Assembly: GCA_946188165.1 (NCBI GenBank)
Contig: CAMHTW010000035.1
Location: 1-36,699, forward strand
Length of the DNA: 36,699 nucleotides
Source of the DNA: an uncultured Prevotella sp.
GTDB taxonomy: Bacteria; Bacteroidota; Bacteroidia; Bacteroidales; Bacteroidaceae
Direction: 5' to 3'
In this document: one piece after another, positions 25,025-33,800 of the stretch
Layout of the letters: each line of letters begins with the position of its first letter
Numbering within the stretch: the stretch's first letter is position 1
Made by a program: the position numbers and the translations under genes
Notes under the pieces: generated by a model
What the model was told of the DNA's origin: nothing
Database searches by the model: none
What the model saw: only the letters and a program-made list of their open reading frames with translations

Positions 25025-26277
25025 TGAAAAATTACAATATAGCAACACTGCCCAACGGACTGCGCATTATACACCTGACGTCAGCATCGCCAGTGGTGTA
25101 CTGTGGCATCGGTATTGCAGCCGGGTCGCGTCATGAGGAGTCGGGCGAAGAGGGTGTCGCCCATTTCTGTGAACACATGAGTTTCAAGGGCACTCACCGC
25201 CGTTCGGCTATCCAGATTCTGAACTGTCTGGAGAGTGTTGGTGGTGACCTGAATGCCTTCACCACCAAGGAAGACACGACGTTCTATGCTGCCATCCAGA
25301 AGGAACATTTCTCACGTGCCGTCGATCTGTTGACGGATATCGTTTTTTGTAGCCAGTTCCCCCAACACGAGGTTGAGCACGAGGTCGATGTCATCTGTGA
25401 CGAGATAGAGAGCTATAACGACTCGCCTGCCGAACTCATCTATGACGTCTTTGAAAACCAATTATTCAAAAGTCATCCCCTGGGGCATAACATCTTAGGC
25501 ACGCGCCAGCAGGTACAGCAGTTCACCTCGCAACATGCGCTGCGATTCACCAATCGGTACTATCGTCCAGACAATGCCGTCTTCTTTGTCTATGGAGACA
25601 TCGATTTCGCACGATTGGTGAGAGGACTTAAGGTAGAAGGCATTGAGCGGAGGGCGGAAGGCGGAGGGCTGAAGGCTGAAAGCCGAAAGCAGAGCGCAGA
25701 GCGCGAAGCTGAAACTACGGCGGCAGCAAACTCTACACTCTGCACTCTACACTCAAACCACCACCAGGCCCACGTCATGCTGGGATGCCAGTCGTTCAGC
25801 TATGACGACCCGAGGCGCATCACGCTCTTCCTGCTTAATAATATACTTGGAGGCCCCGGCATGAATGCCCGTCTGAACCTGAAGTTGCGCGAACAGCACG
25901 GACTGGTATATACCGTCGAGAGTACGATGGCCAGCTATAGCGATACGGGCGTATGGAGCGTCTATTTCGGTTGCGACCATCACGACGTGAAGCGTTGCAT
26001 CCGACTGGTGAACCGTGAACTGGACCGTATGATGCAGGCACCTTTAAGCGACAGGCAGTTGGCTGCTGCTAAACGACAGTTGAAGGGACAGCTTGCTATT
26101 GCCGCAGACAATCGCGAGCAGTTTGCCCTCGACATGGCCAAACACTTTCTGCACTATGGCAAGGAACGCAGCCTCGACCAACTGATAGCTCAGATTGATG
26201 CCATCACGGCACCCCAGCTGCAGGATGTAGCCCAACAGTTGTTTGCGCCAGAGCATATTCAACAAGTCATCTTATAA
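25024..26277 (+). CDS. M16-family zinc metallopeptidase (insulinase/processing-peptidase type)
   Basis: 417 residues from the ATG at 25024. The earlier in-frame codons lie in the promoter. The inverted zinc motif HxxEH is HFCEH at residues 47-51 (Zn ligands His47 and His51, catalytic Glu50); the distal Glu is in EVDVICDEIESY. Without a signal peptide it should be cytoplasmic. Compared with relatives it has an extra low-complexity stretch at about residues 207-243 between the two halves of the protein, encoded by ten 7-bp units and a 41-bp element also found in carA. The C-terminal part has the usual NNILGGPGMNARLNLKLRE. It is first of a four-gene rightward unit. Confidence 0.9.
   Translation: MKNYNIATLPNGLRIIHLTSASPVVYCGIGIAAGSRHEESGEEGVAHFCEHMSFKGTHRRSAIQILNCLESVGGDLNAFTTKEDTTFYAAIQKEHFSRAVDLLTDIVFCSQFPQHEVEHEVDVICDEIESYNDSPAELIYDVFENQLFKSHPLGHNILGTRQQVQQFTSQHALRFTNRYYRPDNAVFFVYGDIDFARLVRGLKVEGIERRAEGGGLKAESRKQSAEREAETTAAANSTLCTLHSNHHQAHVMLGCQSFSYDDPRRITLFLLNNILGGPGMNARLNLKLREQHGLVYTVESTMASYSDTGVWSVYFGCDHHDVKRCIRLVNRELDRMMQAPLSDRQLAAAKRQLKGQLAIAADNREQFALDMAKHFLHYGKERSLDQLIAQIDAITAPQLQDVAQQLFAPEHIQQVIL
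25645..25713 (+). repeat. Purine-rich heptamer array inside the M16 gene
   Basis: About ten 7-bp units of pattern RRGCNGA (GAGCGGA, GGGCGGA, AGGCGGA, GGGCTGA, AGGCTGA and later variants). It is read in frame as a charged segment around ERRAEGGGLKAESRKQSAER. Its purine strand is partly complementary to the pyrimidine heptamers that follow at 25731-25754. Confidence 0.85.
25714..25754 (+). repeat. 41-bp dispersed in-frame element, copy in M16 gene
   Basis: A 17-base head (ACTACGGCGGCAGCAAA) is followed by CTCTACA, CTCTGCA, CTCTACA and CTC. The reverse complement matches 33351-33391 in carA at 35 of 41 positions. It is translated as TTAAANSTLCTLHS, against TTAVANSSLFTLHS in CarA. Confidence 0.85.
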
Positions 26278-26284
26278 CACACAC

Positions 26285-27592
26285 ATGGAACAACTACTGC
26301 ATTATTGCTGGAAACACAAGATATGGCCTTTGGAAGGTCTGCAGACCACTGATGGCCGTAGCGTGGAAGTCATCGACCCCGGTCTTCATAATCATCATGC
26401 CGGTCCCGACTTCTTCAATGCCAAGGTTAAGGTTGGCGGAACCCTCTGGGTGGGTAATGTGGAGATACACGACCGTGCGTCACACTGGTATCAGCATGGT
26501 CACGACAAGGACGAACATTATAATAACGTGGTGCTGCACATCGTAGGCGAAGCTGACCGTGACGTACAGACGCAGGAAGGCCATTATGTGCCGCAACTAT
26601 GTCTGAAGGTCCCGCCGTCCGTACAGGAGAACTATGAAGAGCTGCTGAAAACCGACCAGTATCCACCCTGCTATAAGATCATCCCCACCCTGACACCACT
26701 CATCGTCCATTCATGGATGGCAGCCCTGCAGACCGAACGACTGGAGCAGAAAACCATTGCCATACAACAAAGGGCTCAAGAGCGTAACGGCTCGTGGGAG
26801 GACGCCTATTTCCAAACATTGGCACGTAACTACGGCTTTGGCATCAATGGCGAGGCCTTCGAGGCATGGGCACGCCACATTCCCTTGAGTGCCGTAGGTA
26901 AACACCGTGACGACCTGTTTCAGATTGAAGCCATCTTCATGGGACAGGCTGGTCTACTGGAACTCAGCACCATTCCGGAACGCTATCAGCAGCAGGCCCT
27001 CAACGAAGGCTATTTTGCCAAGCTGCGTAACGAATACCAGTATCTGGCCCATAAGTTCCAGTTGGAGCCCATGAACGCCCAACTGTGGCGATTCCTCCGG
27101 TTGCGGCCCCAGAACTTCCCCCACATCCGTATTTCACAGTTGGCCAACCTCTATTACCAACGCAAGGCTGGTCTTTCTGAACTGATAGAATGCCCTGACG
27201 TCATCAGTCTGAGCGAGAAGATGCACACACAGGTAACGCCCTACTGGGAGACTCACTATACGTTTGGTTCCGAGAGCATCCGTAATGCCAAGCACCTGTC
27301 GCCATTCTCCATCAACCTGCTCCTGATTAACACCTGCATACCCCTGCTCTTTGCTTACGGGCGCTATACCTGTCGCGAAGAGTTGTGCGACCGTGCTTTC
27401 GACTTTCTGGAACAGCTCAAGGCTGAGAATAACCACATTATCCGCATGTGGCAGGCATGCGGTCTCGACGTAAAATCAGCAGGCGACTCACAGGCCCTAA
27501 TTCAGTTGAAGAAGGAGTATTGCGACAAGAAGGACTGCCTGCGCTGCCGCATTGGATATGAATATTTGAAAAGGAACGAAATATCGAAATAG
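26285..27592 (+). CDS. DUF2851 family protein
   Basis: 435 residues, a Bacteroidetes family of unknown function. The start is the ATG at 26285, seven bases after the peptidase stop, giving MEQLLHYCWKHKIWPL. The N-terminal part holds the conserved HHAGPDFFNAKVKVGGTLWVG and then NVEIHDRASHW, HNNVVLH-like (HYNNVVLHIVGEAD) segments. The C-terminus ends in a cysteine cluster (YCDKKDCLRCRIGYEYL) that could bind a metal. The end of the frame (NEISK and the stop) is encoded by an 8-bp array. I cannot assign a function. Confidence 0.82.
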   Translation: MEQLLHYCWKHKIWPLEGLQTTDGRSVEVIDPGLHNHHAGPDFFNAKVKVGGTLWVGNVEIHDRASHWYQHGHDKDEHYNNVVLHIVGEADRDVQTQEGHYVPQLCLKVPPSVQENYEELLKTDQYPPCYKIIPTLTPLIVHSWMAALQTERLEQKTIAIQQRAQERNGSWEDAYFQTLARNYGFGINGEAFEAWARHIPLSAVGKHRDDLFQIEAIFMGQAGLLELSTIPERYQQQALNEGYFAKLRNEYQYLAHKFQLEPMNAQLWRFLRLRPQNFPHIRISQLANLYYQRKAGLSELIECPDVISLSEKMHTQVTPYWETHYTFGSESIRNAKHLSPFSINLLLINTCIPLLFAYGRYTCREELCDRAFDFLEQLKAENNHIIRMWQACGLDVKSAGDSQALIQLKKEYCDKKDCLRCRIGYEYLKRNEISK

Positions 27593-27606
27593 CGAAATAT
27601 CGAAAA
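27575..27606. repeat. Octamer array at DUF2851/thioesterase junction
   Basis: Four 8-bp units AACGAAAT, ATCGAAAT, AGCGAAAT, ATCGAAAA. The DUF2851 stop codon (27590-27592) lies inside the array, and the next ATG is two bases after it. Confidence 0.85.
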
Positions 27607-27608
27607 GA

Positions 27609-28019
27609 ATGAGCAAATACTGTTTTGAAACCCGTATGGAGGTTCGCGACTACGAGTGCGACATCGAAGGCATTGTCAACAATGCCAACTACCTCCACTA
27701 TACCGAACATACACGTCACCTGTTCTTGAAGGCGTGTGGTCTCTCGTTTGCCGAGATGCACGAAAAAGGCGTCGATGCCGTTGTGGCCCGTATGAATCTG
27801 CAGTTTAAGACACCCTTGCGCTGCGACGACGAGTTCATCTCGCGTCTGTGGCTCGAAAAACAGGGCATCAAGTATGTTTTCCACCAAGACATTTTCCGTG
27901 CCTCTGACGAAGCGCTATGCTTCCGTGGCGACATCACGCTGGTATGTCTCATCAATGGACGACTGAGCGACAGCGAAGACTATAACCAAGCATTCAAAGA
28001 TTTTATCCAATCGGAATAA
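27609..28019 (+). CDS. Hotdog-fold acyl-CoA thioesterase (4HBT family)
   Basis: 136 residues, the normal size of a single hotdog domain. The N-terminal signature VRDYECDIEGIVNNANYLHYTEHTR contains the catalytic Asp region of the YbgC/4-hydroxybenzoyl-CoA thioesterase group (here D-x-E-G-I-V-N-N-A-N-Y). It hydrolyses an acyl-CoA or acyl-ACP; the substrate is not evident. It lies between the DUF2851 gene and dprA, with repeat arrays on both sides. Confidence 0.88.
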   Translation: MSKYCFETRMEVRDYECDIEGIVNNANYLHYTEHTRHLFLKACGLSFAEMHEKGVDAVVARMNLQFKTPLRCDDEFISRLWLEKQGIKYVFHQDIFRASDEALCFRGDITLVCLINGRLSDSEDYNQAFKDFIQSE

Positions 28020-28028
28020 CGACATGCC

Positions 28029-28050
28029 TGAATGTCGAAATGTCGAAAAA
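28029..28050. repeat. Short octamer array before dprA
   Basis: AATGTCGA occurs twice in direct succession (28031-28038, 28039-28046), flanked by degenerate units. It is related in wording to the array at 27575-27606. Its presence argues that the ATG at 28024 is not the dprA start. Confidence 0.6.
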
Positions 28051-29169
28051 ATGACCCACTCCGACGAAATATACTACTCAATAGCACTAACCCGCATGAC
28101 GGGCTTCAACCAGCAGATGGCCTTGCAGCTCTATCAGTCATTGGGTAGCGCCATGGCTGTTTATGAGCATCGCAACGATATTGGCGACGTCATACCTGAT
28201 ACGACACCCCGTCTACGCGACGCCATGAAGAACTGGGACGATGCGCTGAAACGGGCTGCTGTCGAAATGGCATTCGTTACCAAAAACAACATCCGTGTGC
28301 TAACCTTGGGCGATGCTGACTATCCCCAACGGCTCAGCGAATGTCCTGATGCTCCCCTACTTCTTTATTATAAAGGAAGTGCTGACCTCAACCAGCGTTA
28401 CGTTCTCAACATCGTGGGTACACGTCATTGCACAACCTACGGACAAGATATCGTCCTTCGTTTCATCACTGACCTGCACGCGCAGTGTCCGCAGGTGCTG
28501 GTAGTCAGCGGTCTGGCTTACGGCATCGATGTCTGTGCGCATAGCAACGCCCTACAACAAGGTTTCGATACTGTTGGCGTGCTGGCTCACGGACTGGATC
28601 AAATCTATCCCTATGCCCATCGCGACATAGCAGCAAAGATGCTGAAGCAGGGCGGACTGCTCACAGAATATATGAGTCAGACGGAAGCGTTACCCAATAA
28701 CTTCCGCCAGCGTAACCGTATTGTGGCAGGTATTTCTGATGCAACCATCCTTGTCGAAAGTGCCATTAAAGGTGGAGGACTCATCACCTGTCGTATTGCC
28801 CAGGAGTATGGACGCGACGTCTTCGCCTTCCCCGGCGCTGTAGGCATGCCCTTTAGCGAGGGCTGCAACAAGATGATTCGCAACAACACGGCAGCACTCA
28901 TTACCTCAGCAGCAGACTTTATAGAAAGCATGAGGTGGAAAACCATTCAGAAGAAGTCTGAAATTGTTGAACGACAGCTGTTTCCAGACCTGACGCCTCA
29001 AGAACAACAAGTCGTCAGCCTGCTCCAGCAAACCAACGACTTGCAACTCAATATCATCAGTGTCAAAACCAATATCCCAATTGGTCAACTGACAGCCCTT
29101 CTCTTCTCGCTTGAGATGAAAGGCATCATCAGACCCTTGGCTGGTGGCACCTATCATCTGCTGACATAG
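28051..29169 (+). CDS. dprA: DNA-processing protein DprA
   Basis: 372 residues from the ATG at 28051; the ATG at 28024 would add nine residues read from a repeat array. DprA loads RecA on incoming single-stranded DNA in natural transformation. The N-terminus has a helix-hairpin-helix-like part (YYSIALTRMTGFNQQMALQL). The Rossmann-like core shows IVGTRHCTTYGQD, VSGLAYGIDVCAH, RQRNRIVAGISDATILVES and GRDVFAFPG. A C-terminal winged-helix domain follows (PQEQQVVSLLQQTNDLQLN). It converges on asnB with three bases between the stop codons and no terminator visible in the gap. Confidence 0.94.
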   Translation: MTHSDEIYYSIALTRMTGFNQQMALQLYQSLGSAMAVYEHRNDIGDVIPDTTPRLRDAMKNWDDALKRAAVEMAFVTKNNIRVLTLGDADYPQRLSECPDAPLLLYYKGSADLNQRYVLNIVGTRHCTTYGQDIVLRFITDLHAQCPQVLVVSGLAYGIDVCAHSNALQQGFDTVGVLAHGLDQIYPYAHRDIAAKMLKQGGLLTEYMSQTEALPNNFRQRNRIVAGISDATILVESAIKGGGLITCRIAQEYGRDVFAFPGAVGMPFSEGCNKMIRNNTAALITSAADFIESMRWKTIQKKSEIVERQLFPDLTPQEQQVVSLLQQTNDLQLNIISVKTNIPIGQLTALLFSLEMKGIIRPLAGGTYHLLT

Positions 29170-29172
29170 CTA

Positions 29173-30837
29173 TCAATAGGCCTGTTCGTGGACACCTTTG
29201 ACAGCACGACCACTGGGATCATTCATATTCTTAAAGGCAGCATCCCATTCAAGGGCGATAGCAGTACTACAAGCCACACTGGCCTCACTGGGCACACTCC
29301 TGGCAGCTGAGTCGCTGGGGAAGTGCTCGGCGAAGATGGAACGATAGTAGTACTCCTCTTTGTTCTTCGGTGGATTGATGGGGAAACGTTCAGCGGCATG
29401 CGCCATCTGCTCGTCGCTGACGGCCTCAGCAGTAATCTGTTTGAGGGTGTCAATCCATGAGTAACCCACACCATCGCTAAACTGCTCCTTCTGGCGCCAT
29501 GCCACCTCTTCAGGCAGCAGGTCGGCAAAGGCTTCACGCACAATCTTTTTCTCTATCATTGAACCTGGGCACATTTTAGCCTCAGGATTGGTACGCATGG
29601 CCACATCCAAGAACTCCTTGTCCAGGAACGGCACACGACCCTCGACGCCCCAAGCCGAAAGGCTCTTGTTGGCACGCAGACAGTCGTACAGATACAGCTT
29701 GCCGAGTTTGCGCACGGTCTCCTCGTGGAAATCCTTGGCCGTAGGCGCCTTGTGGAAGTAGAGGTAGCCACCGAATATCTCGTCAGCACCCTCGCCTGAA
29801 AGCACCATCTTAATACCCATCGACTTGATGACACGGGCCAACAGGTACATAGGAGTAGAGGCACGGACGGTCGTGACGTCGTAGGTCTCAATGAAGTAGA
29901 TGACATCGCGGATGGCATCAAGACCCTCCTGAATGGTATAGTTGATTTCGTGGTGTACCGTACCAATATGGTCGGCTACGAGCTTGGCCTTGGCAAGGTC
30001 TGGTGCTCCCTTCAGACCCACGGCAAACGAGTGCAGGCGGGGCCAGTAGGCGCGTGTCTTCGAATCATCCTCAATACGGTGTTCACTGAACTTCTCGGCA
30101 AGTGCAGAGATAACGCTGGAGTCGAGACCACCGCTGAGCAGCACGCCATAGGGCACATCACTCATCAGCTGACGCTTCACGGCAGCAGTCAAACCGTCAC
30201 GGATAGCTTCAACACTGGCAGGGTTATCCTTCACCGCATCATAGTGCATCCAGTCACGACGGTAGTACCACTTCTGCCCTGGGTCCACACTCCAATAATA
30301 GTGTCCTGGCAGGAATGGCTCGTAGCGTTCACACTGTCCTTCAAGGGCTTTCAGCTCTGAGGCCACATAGACAGTGCCGTCGCTGTCGTAGCCAATATAA
30401 AGAGGTATCACGCCAATAGGGTCACGGGCAATGAGGAACTCGTTCTTTTCCTCATCGTAGAGCACGAAGGCAAAGATACCGCTGAGGTCTTCAAGGAAGT
30501 TGATGCCCTTTTCACGATACAGAGCCAGGATCACTTCACAGTCCGAACCCGTTTGGAACTCATATTGTCCGGCATAGCGGCGACGGATTTCCTGATGGTT
30601 ATAGATTTCGCCATTGACGGCAAGCACGTGCTTTTTGTCTGGCGAGAACAGGGGCTGTCCGCCACTCTCCGGGTCTACGATGCTCAGTCGCTCGTGGGCG
30701 AGGATGGCTGAACCACCACAGTATATGCCACTCCAGTCAGGACCGCGATGACGGATTTTCTGACTCATCTTCAATGCCTTATCACGCAGAGCATGTGTCT
30801 GCTCCTTGACATTCAATATTGCTACGATTCCACACAT
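29173..30837 (-). CDS. asnB: Asparagine synthase (glutamine-hydrolysing)
   Basis: 554 residues from the ATG at 30837, the same length as E. coli AsnB. It makes asparagine from aspartate, ATP and glutamine. Cys2 of MCGIVAIL is the class II amidotransferase nucleophile, exposed after Met removal. The synthetase domain has the PP-loop LLSGGLDSSVIS, then VLSGEGADEIFGGYLYF. It is the last of four leftward glutamine-dependent genes (pyrG, purF, carA-carB, asnB). The upstream gap carries an octamer array. Confidence 0.95.
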   Translation of the reverse strand: MCGIVAILNVKEQTHALRDKALKMSQKIRHRGPDWSGIYCGGSAILAHERLSIVDPESGGQPLFSPDKKHVLAVNGEIYNHQEIRRRYAGQYEFQTGSDCEVILALYREKGINFLEDLSGIFAFVLYDEEKNEFLIARDPIGVIPLYIGYDSDGTVYVASELKALEGQCERYEPFLPGHYYWSVDPGQKWYYRRDWMHYDAVKDNPASVEAIRDGLTAAVKRQLMSDVPYGVLLSGGLDSSVISALAEKFSEHRIEDDSKTRAYWPRLHSFAVGLKGAPDLAKAKLVADHIGTVHHEINYTIQEGLDAIRDVIYFIETYDVTTVRASTPMYLLARVIKSMGIKMVLSGEGADEIFGGYLYFHKAPTAKDFHEETVRKLGKLYLYDCLRANKSLSAWGVEGRVPFLDKEFLDVAMRTNPEAKMCPGSMIEKKIVREAFADLLPEEVAWRQKEQFSDGVGYSWIDTLKQITAEAVSDEQMAHAAERFPINPPKNKEEYYYRSIFAEHFPSDSAARSVPSEASVACSTAIALEWDAAFKNMNDPSGRAVKGVHEQAY

Positions 30838-30853
30838 AATATTTTCTTTTTTA

Positions 30854-30877
30854 TTCGTTATTTCGATATCGCGATTA
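30854..30877. repeat. Octamer array between carB end and asnB
   Basis: Three units on the plus strand: TTCGTTAT, TTCGATAT, CGCGATTA. The CarB stop codon (30875-30877, minus strand) is formed by the outer unit. The wording is that of the NTCGAAAT family seen at 27575-27606. Confidence 0.65.
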
Positions 30878-33800
30878 TAAATAAGAGAGGTAAAGATAGT
30901 TCGTCTGGGCGGGATATTCCGCTGCAAGGGTGTCAATCTGGTTGACAGTAGGTACGATGCCGAGTTCCTTACGCCATTTGCGGATAGTAAGACCGGCCTG
31001 TTCCATCTTCATGCGATTCTCCAAACCTATGGCACGGCCTACCTGGAAATCAGAGAAGCCATAGACCTTGGCAGCATACAATAGCTGGTATATTTCCGGT
31101 GAGCGCAGGTATTCCATGAACTCACTGGGTTCCATAAACTCTGACACCTCGGAAAGCAGGGCGTTCTCCTTTAGTTGCTGGTCGATATCTACGATATGTT
31201 TCAGCTTTTGCAGGAACCAGCGGTCAATCTTTGTCAGCTGGTGAATCTGCTCAATGGTATAGCCAATCTTCATGGCCTTCGATACCACGAAGATACGCAT
31301 ATCCGTTGGTTCGCGGAGGGCTGTCGCAATGTCTGCAATCTTGATTTCGTGATTCTCTACAAAACCGTGCATGCCCTGACCAATCATGCGGAGCCCCTTT
31401 TGCAGTGCTTCCTCGAAGGTACGTCCAATAGCCATTACCTCGCCTACACTCTTCATCGACGAGCCCAGCTGGCGCTTTACGCCATGGAACTTAGTCAAGT
31501 CCCAACGCGGTATTTTTACAACGGCATAGTCTAGGGCAGGCTCAAAGAAAGCACTCGTGGTCTTGGTAACAGCGTTCTTCAAGTCGAAGAGACCGTAACC
31601 GAGACCCAGTTTGGCAGCGACAAAGGCCAAGGGATAGCCTGTCGCTTTCGATGCCAATGCCGACGAACGACTCAGACGGGCGTTCACCTCGATGACACGA
31701 TAGTCCTCAGATTGTGGGTCGAAGGCATACTGTACGTTACACTCGCCCACAATACCGATGTGGCGGATAATCTTGATGGCCAGGGCACGCAACATGTGGT
31801 ACTCGCTATTGGTCAGCGTCTGACTGGGTGCCACCACTATCGACTCACCAGTATGGATGCCCAACGGGTCAAAGTTCTCCATGTTACACACAGTGATACA
31901 GTTGTCGTAACGATCACGCACCACCTCGTACTCGATTTCCTTCCAACCTTTAAGGCTCTTCTCGACCAACACCTGTGGCGAGAACGAGAAGGCTTCCTCG
32001 GCTTGTGACAGCAGTTCCGCTTCGTTGTCGCAGAAGCCGGAGCCAAGTCCACCAAGGGCATAGGCAGCACGCAGAATGACGGGGAATCCCAACGCGTGGG
32101 CGGCCTTCTGAACCTCTTCAACGGTATTACAAGCTTCGCTCTTGATGGTTTTCACGCCAATTTCGTCCAGTCGCTTCACAAACAGGTCACGGTCCTCCGT
32201 ATCGATGATGGCTTGTACGGGCGTCCCCAACACCTTGACACCATATTTCTCTAAGACACCCTTCTCATACAGTTCCACGCCACAGTTCAGAGCCGTCTGT
32301 CCACCAAACGACAGCAGGATACCATCAGGACGCTCCTTTTCGATGACACGTTCCACGAACTCTGGTGTTACCGGTTGGAAATACACCGTGTCAGCTACAT
32401 CCTTCGAGGTCTGTACGGTAGCGATATTGGGGTTAATCAGTATCGAGTGAATACCCTCCTCCTTCAATGCCTTCAATGCCTGGGCACCGCTATAGTCGAA
32501 CTCGCCGGCCTGACCAATCTTCAGTGCACCGCTACCTAAAAGCAGTACCTTACGGACAGTTTTCCGATTGGGCACGCCCGATTGCTCAATTGGGTGCACC
32601 CGATTGTTCGATTGGGCAGGGACTTTTGCCAAATCGGGTACGTCCGATTGCTCAATTGAGCAGGGACAATTGTCAAATTGGGGAAGACTTTTGCTCAATT
32701 GGGCAGGGCCAATTTCACAACTGAGCAGGGCCGATTGCTCAACTGGGCACGCCCGATTAGACAACTGGGCGTGCTCGATTAACTGACTGGGTGGGACCAT
32801 GGTACTAACGAACGTATCGAACATCCATTCCGTATCCGTAGGACCCGAGCAAGCCTCGGGGTGGAACTGTGCCGACATCCATGGATTCGTCTTGTGGCGG
32901 ATGCCCTCGTTCGAACCGTCGTTCATGTTCACGAACAGCGGTTCCCAGTCGGCAGGCAGCGTCTTGTCGTCAACAGCATAGCCGTGGTTCTGGCTCGTAA
33001 TGTAGCAACGGTTTGTACCGACCTCGCGCACAGGCTGGTTGTGCGAACGGTGTCCGTACTTTAGTTTGTAGGTCTTGGCGCCAGCGGCACGTGCCAGCAG
33101 CTGGTTGCCCAAGCAGATGCCCATGCAGGGACGTATCGTTTCATTATGGAGGAACGTGCGGATGTGTGCCACCGTCTTGTCGCACTGCTCTGGGTCGCCA
33201 GGACCATTAGCCAGGAACAATCCATCGAACTCCAACTCGTTGAAGTCGTAGTCCCAAGGCACACGAATCACCTCGATGCCACGACGTATCAGGCAACGGA
33301 TGATGTTGGCCTTCACGCCACAGTCCACAAGCACCACTTTTTTTAGTGAAGAGTGAAGAGTGAAGAGTGAAGAATTTGCTACCGCCGTTGTATCAGGCCG
33401 ATAGGTGATGACTTCCTTACAGCTGACTTGCTCCACCCAATTCACGGAGCCATAGTCTTGAGTGTCACCACTCCCCTCCCTACTTGGGGAGGGGTTGGGG
33501 GAGAGGCTTATCCTTCCCATCATCACACCATGCTCTCTCAGCACCTTGGTCAAACGACGGGTATCGACGCCCGTGATGGCAGGAATCTTTTCACGTTTCA
33601 GCCAGGTAGCCAACGACTCTTTGGCATTCCAGTGTGAATAGGTCTCGCTATAGTCGGCTACGACGAGGGCCTTGGGGTGGATGCGGTCACTCTCCATAAA
33701 CAGGGGCAGGCCATCGCTGCCCATGCCCGTATCAGGTACACCATAGTTGCCTATCAGCGGAAATGTCGTTACCAATATCTGTCCAGCATAACTGGGGTCT

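Noticed and set aside
24941..25048. N-terminal extension of the PfkB kinase across the promoter
   Set aside because: It translates the inverted repeat, heptamer array and part of the peptidase gene; the PfkB family begins at MRQVIGIGETV.
30838..30874. Separate gene for the missing CarB half between carB and asnB
   Set aside because: Only 37 bp lie between the two genes; no synthetase sequence is present.
30838..30936. Upstream extension of asnB into carB
   Set aside because: AsnB must start at MCGIVAIL so that Cys2 becomes the N-terminal nucleophile.
33470..33509. Rho-independent terminator
   Set aside because: The hairpin lies inside the carA coding frame and has no T-run; the same sequence recurs in pyrG.
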